Of a DNA stretch of 64,000 nucleotides, positions 45,476-54,138 are shown piece by piece. Under the pieces are notes generated by a model. That model did not search any database. It was given only the letters and a program-made list of their open reading frames with translations, and was not told the DNA's origin. This DNA is from Cenococcum geophilum 1.58 (lineage: Eukaryota; Ascomycota; Dothideomycetes; Gloniales; Gloniaceae): positions 1 to 64,000 of the forward strand of contig KV748222.1 in assembly GCA_001692895.1 (NCBI GenBank), read 5' to 3'. How positions within the stretch are numbered: the first letter of the stretch is position 1; each line of letters begins with the position of its first letter. Made by a program: the position numbers and the translations under genes.

Positions 45476-46490
45476 CGTGTGGCCTTAGTTATCTGAGCTA
45501 TTTTATTATATATACCTCTATACTATTCTCTACCCTAAAGCGCTCTATAGCTAACTTACTTACTTTTCCGCTATTAATATTTATTACTAAGGGTACTTTA
45601 ACCTAGTCTGCCTTAACTATATACCACTTAGGTCCGATAAGCTTTGCCCTAGGGATATACAGTTTAAGCTATTAGGTAGTTATCTACCTAAACGCAGCTT
45701 TTTTATCTTTTTCTATTAAGAATCTAATAATGCTTACGCTATCTCTTATTTGCTATACGCGGAAGTCCTTAAGTATAGCTCCTATAAGCCTATTAATATC
45801 CTTTATACCTTATACAATGGTTTACTTTACTACTTTAGTAGTAGCTACCTTCTTTATTATCTCCTTACCTGCTTAGCTAACGTCTATTACTAGCTACTAA
45901 TTAGGTTTCTTAGAGTTTTTAGCATTTATTATTTATAGCAGAGTTACCTCTACCCCTACTGTACCTCTACTAGCCGCTATTAATGCCTATAATTATATTA
46001 GAGCTAAGGGGGTGTTTAGTTACGCTCGTAAGGACCAGATAGCCTTTTAGAGTTTAGCGTTTTACTTTTTAAGGCTTTACTATTCTAATTTAATATCTAC
46101 TAGATCGTTTCTAATACTCTTAATAATACTATTTTAGTTTATAATAATATTGCTCTACTATACTATAGTTTCTCTAAGGCTTTTAATAAGTCGATAAAAT
46201 TTATTACGGTTAATACCTCCTCCTTTACGTTTGGGTAAGGCAAAGATTCTTACTATAGGGAATGAAGGCAGTATATACTGTATAGCTTATAGTCTGGTTT
46301 ATAGTGTAGTTATCTACTATTTAAACTATGTTAATCTTTAGGTTTGTATCCTTAGCGACTACTAGGCCTCTTATACCTTTGCGCTCGGTTTCCTTATCTA
46401 TCTTGGTGAAGCTACTAGCGGGTCTAGAGGTGGTGTTGCTAATACGCGTTCAGGGGTTAAAGCAGCCATTAGGGCTTTGGGGCTTCGTTT
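45476..46490. other. LINE 5' part, decayed
   Basis: AT-rich DNA with dense stops, continuous with the LINE endonuclease piece once the LTR element is removed. No ORF1 domain could be recognised. Composition returns to normal near 46490, taken as the approximate LINE 5' boundary. Confidence 0.45.
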
Positions 46491-46649
46491 AGTGGGCCGC
46501 AGGGGCCGCCTTATAGCGGGAACTAGCTAAACAAAGGACCAGGATTCGAATAAAAGAATGTCCGAGATGAATATCCTCCTCTTTCAAAAGATTTTCCTTT
46601 TCGTCCAGACCCCTCGTTTCTCGCCCGCTTAAACAAGGGTCGCTACAGC

Positions 46650-46799
46650 CTACAAGGGGGTGACATGAGCGGGCCAACCGCCCTCCCTGCAAGTTTTGGT
46701 GGCATTATAGTAGCCCCGCTAAAATGCTGCCAATATGGTTATAATGCCACCAAAACTTGCAGGGAGGGCGGTTGGCCCGCTCATGTCACCCCCTTGTAG
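46650..46799. repeat. Perfect palindrome with 60-bp arms
   Basis: Arms 46650-46709 and 46740-46799 are exact reverse complements around a 30-nt spacer. The left arm runs from CTACAAGGGGGTGACATG to GTTTTGGTGGCATTATA. It is GC-rich and shows none of the RIP decay of the adjacent elements. It may be a MITE or fold-back element, or a recent hairpin-forming duplication; flanking duplications are not evident. Confidence 0.9.
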
Positions 46800-47061
46800 T
46801 TGCTGCCCCAGTGCCTGCCCCAGCTCCTGCCTAGCCCTTACCCCAGCTTCTACTCCCGCGGCTGCTCCAGCAGGTGCTAGTGTCAATCAGAAGTCCGTGC
46901 GCAGGTCAAGAATGAGAAGTCTATCTATTGAAGGTGGCTCTAGGGCCTCTATATATACACGAGGGTGGCTGAGTCGGTGACCGAGTCAAGGGGTCGGTGA
47001 CTGAGTCAAGGAGTCAAGGTGGCAAAATCCGATTCAGGTCGACACCTAGATAGTAGTTCTA

Positions 47062-47298
47062 ACGTAGTCCACGGGCTAGTGACCCACATGGGCCAGTGAC
47101 TCACCCCACCAAAAACGCGTCGCGATCTTTTTTACTACTGCTATAACTACACCACAACAACAAGCAGCCTTATGCAAAGAAGGTAAGCTTGAACTAGCTA
47201 TTCAAGCCTACAAGCAAGGCCGTTTTCGAAGCTATAGAGACGCGTTCTTGTTGGGGTGAATCACTGGCCCGTGTGGGTCACTAGCCCGTGGACTACGA
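47062..47298 (+). mobile_element. Pogo/Fot1-derived MITE with transposase N-terminus
   Basis: Terminal inverted repeats of about 59 bp (left CGTAGTCCACGGGCTAGTGA; right end mirrors it) with a few mismatches, flanked by TA at 47060-47061 and 47299-47300, the Tc1/mariner-pogo target duplication. The interior (about 47137-47262) encodes TTPQQQAALCKEGKLELAI and AYKQGRFRSYRDAF, which matches the N-terminal psq-type helix-turn-helix of fungal pogo transposases. The ORF runs into the right inverted repeat and stops. The initiator appears as ATA in place of ATG. This is an internally deleted, non-autonomous copy. Confidence 0.8.
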
Positions 47299-47796
47299 TA
47301 GACAAATTTGTTTGCGAAACCTGCAAACCTTTATAATTAGGGTCATCTTTATAACCCCATCACCTACGTTATATAATTATCCTGCCTAGTATATATTATT
47401 AGGCCGTCGAAATCAGACTCTGCACCTGTACGTAGTGACGGTTACGAACCTGCAGTCGTCGAAGTTTAGACTTAGAGCTGACGCAGAGATGTCAGCAATG
47501 CCTGGTATGTAGTTCAAATTTGTCATTGAACAAATTCCGTATTTGCTCCACTACTGCTTTACTATACACGCCAGCGGCGCAAATATTCTATACTACAATA
47601 CATCCTTCCCCGGGGCGCAAACAAGAGCGGAAAGGAGTGGGATTAGAGCCAAAACAATTCCAAAACCATGCAAGAAAACTGCTTGGATGTGCCAACCAAC
47701 GCACCGTAAATGCCAACAAAAAGTACAGCTACTAGATATGCCTCGAAGTATCAATATGATAGGAGAGGGATTTTTCAACCGTCACACTTAAACTAT

Positions 47797-50558
47797 TCAC
47801 GTTGTAGGTGCGGGCGCTGGCGGCTCCGAACTAGGTGGGACCAGTGGTTTCTTCTCGGCCGTCCCGTTGGGCTCTATAAGCCCAGGCACCTTTCCATTCT
47901 CGCCGCCAAAATATTTGTGGAAATCCTGAGGATCTTCAAAAGGCCTCGGCCCCAGCAGCCGAATCATGTCGTCTCTACCCAGCATCTCTTTTCTTAACAA
48001 TTCCTCCGCTACAAGTCCCACTTCCGCCTTCTTCTCAGTCAGGAGATCTTTGCATTGTTTATATGCTTCGTCGACAATGCGGCGGACCTCGCTATCAATG
48101 TTCTTGGCTGTTTCTTCCGAGAACGGTTTGTGCAGTTGCTGTGAGGCGTCGTCTTCGAAGTAGATGTAGCCAATTTTGCGCGTCATGCCCCATTTGGTCA
48201 CCATAGCTGTCGCCATAGCCGTGACTTTCTTAAAATCATCTGAGGCTCCACTAGTCACTGTATCAAAATGTAACTCCTCGCTCACTCGGCCGCCAAGAGT
48301 CATAGCCATACGGTCCATAAGCTGGTTAACATTCATGAGATATGTGTCGCCAGAAGGGAGATATTGGGCATAGCCAAGGGCGCCTTGCCCACGTGGTATT
48401 ATGGAGACTTTGAGGAGCGGATCGGCGTATTTGAAGTACCAGCCGCATATGGCGTGTCCAGCCTCATGGTAGGCCACTGTCCGTTTTTCTTCAGGTTTGA
48501 GGACAAGAGATTTCTTCTCGAGGCCACCAATTACCCGTTCAATGGCTTGTTCAAAATGTTCCATACGGACAGAGTCAGCTTGATAACGGGCAGCTAGAAT
48601 ACGTTAGTAAAGTTGTATAGGACAATTTAGCAGGAAAACCTAAGGGTCTTACCAATAAGAGCAGCTTCATTAACACAGTTAGCGATATCTGCGCCAGAGA
48701 AGCCGGGTGTAAGCGCTGCTAGTCGACCCATCAAGAACTCGAGGTCTTCTTTTGTCACAATCTTCTTAAGATGCACCGCGAATATCTGTTTTCGGCCATC
48801 CATAGTAGGTCGATCGATAGCGATATGTCGGTCGAAACGGCCGGGCCGCATAAGCGCTTTGTCAAGGACATCGGGACGATTGGTACCAGCCAGGACAACA
48901 ACCTGCTCCGATGTATTAAAGCCGTCCATTTCAGTTAAAATCTGATTTAGTGTGCTTTCTCGCTCATCGTTGCCGCCGCCGAAGTTTTGTTTGGCTCGGG
49001 ATTTGCCGATAGCGTCAATTTCGTCGATGAAAATGATGCACGGCGTGTTCTTCCTTGCGTTTGCAAATAGATCCCTCACTCTAGACGGACCGACACCAAC
49101 AAACATTTCAACGAACTCCGACCCACTGACGCTGAAGAACGGTACACCAGACTCACCTGCAGTAGCCTTCGCCAGTAACGTCTTACCGGTACCGGGAGGT
49201 CCAGAGAGAATAGCTCCACGGGGTATCTTGGCACCAAGTTTCTGGTAGACTCCCGGCTCTTTCAAGAAGCTAACGAATTCCATAATTTCCTGCTTTGCCT
49301 CATCCATACCAGCAACATCAGAAAATTTAACTTTGATATCCGTTTCATGGTTAAATCGCTTCGCCCTACTCCTGCCCATGCCGAATATACCACTTTGTCC
49401 CCCTCCGCCAGACGCAGCACGTCGTGAGAAGTAGAATATTGAACCAATGAAAAGTAGCGTGGGACCAAAAGAGAGGATCGTAGCAAACCAGGATATTTCG
49501 TTCGAGTAAGCAACGGGAATACGTTCTGAACTAGGTATATTTAATTCGTTTTGGGCTTCATCCATTTTCCTCTCGAATGCTTCTACCGAGCCAATGGTGA
49601 AGTAGTAGTAGAAATTGCCGTGCGCTGCAGGTGAGTCCGGATACATTGCCGCGACAGCTTCTCGGTGTAAATGCACACGCGCTTTGCTCTGGTTGAGAAC
49701 TACAATCTTTTCTACCAGTCCCTTGTCCAGAAAGGTTGTCCTAAACTCTTGCCACGTTATTTCCCGGGAATTCTCTCCAGGGACCATCAACCGGTATAGG
49801 AGATATGCTACAAAAGCAGACATGACAAATGTGCTCATATCCATATTCACCTCTACCCCTGGTATGCCTCCCCCTTTCTTCTGCTCTTTCGTCTGTGGGC
49901 CTGGGTCGTGCGCGCCGGATTTTTGCTTTGGTGCATCCTCCACAGGTTCCGTGTCAGACGCTTTCTGTTCCGCAGCTTTGCGGGCCATCTGCGATGTCAT
50001 TCGAGATATCTTCGCCGCGGTTGCTAGATCCAGCGGTTCGCCCTTCTTCAATTTATCCAACATCTCCCGCACCTCAGTTGGGATTCCTTCCTTTTTGATC
50101 TCCTCAAAAGCTTTTTGCAGGTGCTTCACTTGCTCAGCCGGCATACCCATTGAAACAATGGATGATAATTGATCCAGCGCCTTCTCCTCCTCAGCGGTAA
50201 GTTTTGACGTAGTTGGTTTTCCATCTTTTCCTCCCTCTGGTTCATTTCCGGGTGGCTGTGGAGACATGGGACTGCAGCTGTTGTAAAATTGTGCGAACCC
50301 CGGCGCAGGCTTTCCAGGCCGATTACGATCCCCCGCTACCTGCTTTCCCTTCTTTTCCCACTCTGTTTCCTTCCCATTCTTTGGATCTTTATGGTCGTCG
50401 GGCTTGGTGGTGGCATACCGACGTACGCGGTAATAAGAAAAGGCGCACTCTGGTAATGATGCAGGGCGTCGAGAGTATTGTGAGTTTCTTGTAGCGGTAT
50501 TGATAGTCTGTCTGGATAGTCTCGCGAAATGGCCCGACCGGCGCAAGAGGGGAGTCAT
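47797..50558 (-). CDS. YTA12: Mitochondrial m-AAA protease subunit Yta12 (AFG3 family)
   Basis: Two exons, complement(47797-48593, 48653-50558), give 900 residues; the 59-nt intron has GTAAGA...TTCTAG ends with a CTAAC branch site and joins NEAALI to AARYQADSV. The N-terminus is Arg/Ser-rich, a mitochondrial presequence. Two membrane helices (about 240-257 and 356-378) flank the intermembrane-space domain. The AAA domain has Walker A GPPGTGKT (453-460), Walker [10 protein letters not shown] (508-516) and the arginine finger region RPGRFDR (571-577). The metalloprotease has zinc motif HEAGH (678-682). The inner-membrane complex degrades misfolded proteins and matures substrates such as ribosomal protein bL32m. 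The segment [12 protein letters not shown] resembles yeast Yta12 more than Afg3, as does [11 protein letters not shown] near the end; a separate Afg3 paralogue would be expected elsewhere. It is divergent from ATP8. Confidence 0.93.
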
Positions 50559-50911
50559 TGTCCAGGAAGGGGAGAGGCTGAGGAAAGGAGGGATAAAGGA
50601 AGCTCTAACGGTGTTGCGGACACTCCATCAAACTTGCGATGGAGAGGGTCTCTAGATTGATGGCGAAACTTCTCTAATATTTAATGCAAGTCGTGATGAG
50701 ATCGCTTCCGCAAATCCCACGTCACGTGATCTAGAGCCCCCGACTTTCTCCCCGATCTTCCGAACAGCATCATCTTGACGCTTCAAGAGCCGCAATCGCA
50801 ACACCATCGAAACTCATCTCTCTCGGCCTTTGTCCGAGCAGCCTGTACGTCAATTCCCCCACCAGCCTAACCTTAGCCTTCCTTCTAAAGCCAAAACACG
50901 TAGAGCCCACC
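50559..50911. promoter_or_regulatory. 353-bp divergent promoter, YTA12 / ATP8
   Basis: Lies between the start codons of two genes for mitochondrial inner-membrane proteins. It contains the palindrome CACGTGA at about 50723 (E-box-like) and pyrimidine-rich stretches before the ATP8 start. Co-regulation is inferred from the arrangement only. Confidence 0.6.
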
Positions 50912-51280
50912 ATGAACTCCACTCGCCTTTTCCGCCCGCTCGCAAGAGCTTTTCAGCGCCAGCCAGCCATCCTTTGCCCGTCGACTATTGCTCGTCCCGC
51001 TCTCGCCACTGCTCAAGTCAAGTCTAAGCAGACTGTGGCTCCGTTCGAGGCTAACAAGAGATTGGTACATTATCCGAAACTCTTCAACCTACGCCATCGG
51101 TTCTAACAGCCGTAGACAATGATGCACTCTGCCATGCCGCAGCTCATCCCANTCTTCTTCGTCAACGAGACCACATTTGCCTTCATCCTGCTCCCTTCCC
51201 TCATCTACGTCCTGTCTAAATACATCCTGCCTCAGAGGGTCCGCATGATGGCTGCACGCCTCTTCATCAGCAAGCTATAA
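50912..51280 (+). CDS. ATP8: Nuclear-encoded ATP synthase subunit 8
   Basis: Two exons (50912-51064, 51116-51280) give 105 residues. The 51-nt intron has donor GTACAT, branch CTAAC at 51103-51107 and acceptor GTAG; the nearer AG would create an immediate stop. Exon 1 encodes a classic mitochondrial presequence (MNSTRLFRPLARAFQRQPAI), rich in Arg and free of acidic residues. Exon 2 encodes the entire subunit 8: MPQLIP start, one hydrophobic helix (about FAFILLPSLIYVLSKYILP) and the RLFISKL C-terminus typical of fungal ATP8. Subunit 8 is an Fo stator component, usually encoded in mtDNA. The targeting sequence, spliceosomal intron, normal codon use and GC content argue for a functional transferred gene, not a stray mtDNA fragment. 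One base is ambiguous (51152, in the MPQLIPx codon). Confidence 0.92.
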
Positions 51281-51780
51281 ATGTAGCGGCAATTCAACGA
51301 AGTAGCGGACGGAAGAATAGAAGGTGTTTTGTATGATTTGCGGGCTTTAAACCATGGTGATTGTACATATGACGTTGAAGCTGGTGCAGATAGCAAAATA
51401 AAGGAACGAGCTTCAATTGGCACCCTATTTACTATATATTATATTCGCTACCTATTCTAAGTCTAATTAGCAAGAACCTTTAAGGGACTCGCTGCTATAG
51501 GCCAATATCGTCCGATCTAGGCCCCAGTCCCTTAGAAAAAGCTATTTATAGGAACCAGTCTAGTCAGACTATAACTACATAAGCCTACTCTACTCGGCTA
51601 ACCTACGATAGGAATTACATAAGTCCGTATTATACTTAACCAGCTATATAGCCTTTATCTTTACTATCCAAGGTTATATGGATCTGCGTAGCCAGTAATA
51701 GTGAGCCTAACTTTAGCCCTTACGGTTGTAGTAAAGCTTTAGCTTATGCTGTTCCTTTGTCTGCTTATAAGGATATCTTA
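51281..51780. other. ATP8 3' flank and AT-rich spacer
   Basis: ATP8 3' untranslated region to about 51425, then TA-rich, RIP-like DNA with no recognisable domain. Confidence 0.5.
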
Positions 51781-51921
51781 TCCCTTCGAACGGTGGCGTC
51801 CATCTCTAAGTTGGTCCGTGCGGGAACACCAGAATTCCTCAGCAGAAACGATTTGATTTAGTTGATTTAATTGGCCAATTCTTATCGATAACAGATGGAC
51901 GCAAACCACCGTACGAAGGGA
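51781..51921. mobile_element. 141-bp MITE with TA target duplication
   Basis: Ends TCCCTTCGAACGGTGG / mirrored CCACCGTACGAAGGGA, continuing with CGTCCATCT / AGATGGACG, and flanked by TA at 51779-51780 and 51922-51923. The TA duplication suggests Tc1/mariner origin. Non-coding. Confidence 0.7.
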
Positions 51922-51933
51922 TAAAACCTATAT

Positions 51934-52455
51934 CTAGGGAGTGTTCGGTTGCAATCTGAGGTTTTTTCAATCTGAGGTTGCTCCGTGCTTTCACCGGCGT
52001 CAACTAGTACATATTTAGCGGCGCTTGATCTGGTAGTCGTACTCGATCTGATCTGAAGCCGAGTGTTCGGTTGAGCGCTCTAGAAAGCCTCAGATGAGAA
52101 TTAGAATTAGCGAAGTCTCTGCACATTAATCACCACTCACCCAGACGTCGCATAGGGCCTGCAGCTGTAGCAGCAATATCGTCGGTGGGAGGGGTGGTGG
52201 GGGCATACTGGATAGGGTGGACGATTGGGCGCATTGCACAAGCAGAGCTCCAGATTCAATCTGGAATCTGGAACTGAAACTGAGGGCTCCATATTGATCT
52301 GACGCCAAGAGCTTCAGTTCAACTACTATATACGGTATGGCGTGCGAATTTAACGCGCTTGCCGATCTGGAGGAGCTTCAGATTGAAAAGTCGCCAGATA
52401 CACCGAACACCCGCCTCCAGATCGCTTCTGAACCCCGAAACGAACACTTCCCTAG
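51934..52455. mobile_element. Candidate MITE(s) with GTGTTCGGTT termini
   Basis: Begins CTAGGGAGTGTTCGGTT and ends AACGAACACTTCCCTAG. A second internal pair (GAGTGTTCGGTTGAGCGCTC near 52061 and ACACCGAACACCCGCC near 52398) suggests one element nested in another of the same family. No convincing target duplication was found, so the superfamily is open. Confidence 0.5.
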
Positions 52456-53230
52456 TCAACTAAGATTTCTCCAGACTGGACCGTAATCAGCTCGCTTAAC
52501 CTTAACGTACCTTTTTACTATTAGAGCTTAATCTACCTATTTCTTTATTATACTGTATAGGCTAGGGGTTTGCGATGCCTTTTAAGAAGCCTTATTTTGG
52601 TCAGCATCTAGCACCAGACTTAGATCGACATTGTTTGATCTAGCTCCTTCGTTATAACCTACACCGGAGAATAATACAAGAGCTTAGCGCATAAAAGAGG
52701 GCGCGGATCCGGTATACGTATTACAAGATCCGCTTCCCCAAATGGGTGATGGACAAACATCGTAACATTCGTTAGCTAAAAGTACAGGAAGATATAATTA
52801 GATTATAAAGAACGCAAGAAGATATATATTTTAATAAGAAATAAAGCTTGCTGCGCTACAAGGCGTGTTTTGCTGTAATGCGATAATAAATTATGTAAAG
52901 TAGTCTTCTTCTTAAAGTGTACTGCTGTTCTAGCCAGGAGGCTAATCTAAAAGCGGAGGTAGAACTCCGCTGGTAACTACAGCCGAGGTAGGGGCTGTAC
53001 AGGGGGGCCGGAAACGGCCACCCTCCTTGCACAGGCACGCTCAGCCTCAGTTTAGGCTTCTTCTCCCTCAGCTCGGGTAAAAGCAGCAGCTGTTCAGGTT
53101 GGCGGCCGTAACTAGAACTAGGAGAAAAAAATCTTATGTTCGACTATACGGGGAAACCGCAGCTACTGGGCTTATCGTGAGAAATTGCACGCTTTGTCAT
53201 TCACTCTTTTACTTAGGCGGAGAGGTCGCG
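52456..53230. other. Spacer between MITEs
   Basis: No gene or repeat recognised. A minus-strand frame at 52856-53038 has no domain. Confidence 0.4.
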
Positions 53231-53620
53231 CAGTGAGGTCATCTACATTCAATATCAATATGAAGCCGTATTGATATTGGTGTGGAACCGCCAACTTATA
53301 TTAACGTTTTATTGAATATTGAATATTGAGCTAAGCTTCCATCTGTGCACAGGCATTTAGACACTACAACCCCCCTCCCCTTTTCCCTCCCTATACACCC
53401 TCTGCCTATCCCCTACTTATTATCTATACTACTACCTATAATATACCCTTACTTTATCTATATAACTATGTAAAAAAGTAAAGTAGTGCTATATTTATAT
53501 AAAATATTCAATATTCAATATACTGAATCCTGTCACTTTTCGTATTGATATTGAATATTGAATGTCAATACGCAATATTCAATAATCGCTAATCAATATT
53601 GAATATGGATAACCTCACTG
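53231..53620. mobile_element. 390-bp hAT-like MITE rich in ATTCAATAT
   Basis: Terminal repeats CAGTGAGGT(C/T)ATC and the mirrored GATAACCTCACTG. Flanking octamers AGGTCGCG (53223-53230) and AGGCCGCA (53621-53628) differ only by two transitions, consistent with the 8-bp duplication of hAT elements. The interior repeats ATTCAATATTCAATAT in both orientations. Confidence 0.7.
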
Positions 53621-54138
53621 AGGCCGCAGAGCGTACAACGTAGTTCATCACCGTCACGAGCTTTCTCATTAAGCTAAATTATTCACCTTGCTCATATAGA
53701 ATAGGGTGCCTAAGCCACAATTTGGATTTCACTAACACTCATGCTGTCTGTCCAAACGTTCTTCCGATTAGCAAACGATAGGATTCGGAGGGTCGTGTCG
53801 AACAGGACGATTAAGGATGAGAACTCTGGTCTATTGCAAGAGGCTTAGAGCCTCATTAAATATACGAAAATGGGTGATATAAGCTTGATATGGTAGTGAT
53901 TGACGCCAGGCCGACAGGCCAGGACAGGAGGAGGTACTAATACCTAAGGCACGTGAAGGTGTATCTTGAGTTGGGCATTGGTAAATCGCTACCCTAAATA
54001 ATGTACAACTCGGTAGGTCAGATCATATTTCGAGTGCAGGGACCGCTAATTTAATTTTACATTTCAATACTCTTGCAGCCTATTCACGCCCTTGGTTCTG
54101 TACGGGCGTAGCACCTAGTAAGCGTTAGCACATCCATA
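53621..54138. other. Intergenic 3' of the Sec39 gene
   Basis: No gene or repeat recognised; presumably contains the Sec39 3' untranslated region. Confidence 0.4.

Larger units (their letters stand above)
23400..46490 (-). mobile_element. Tad1-type LINE, decayed, in pieces around nested LTR elements
   Basis: Minus-strand pieces lie at about 45476-46490 (5' part), 41006-42575 (endonuclease) and about 23400-26261 (RT, RNase H, 3' end). They form one non-LTR element once the gypsy insertion 26262-41000 and the LTR element 42576-45470 are removed. Domain order (APE endonuclease, RT, RNase H) and motif style fit the Tad1/I group. Both outer boundaries are approximate, and no poly(A) tail or TSD was identified. 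Stops at Gln/Trp positions show RIP. Confidence 0.75.

Noticed and set aside
50912..51280. ATP8 as a chance mitochondrial DNA insertion (NUMT)
   Set aside because: It has a presequence, a phase-0 spliceosomal intron, nuclear-like GC content and an intact frame.
51934..52455. Assigning this MITE to hAT or PIF/Harbinger
   Set aside because: Neither an 8-bp nor a 3-bp flanking duplication is convincing at any reasonable choice of ends.
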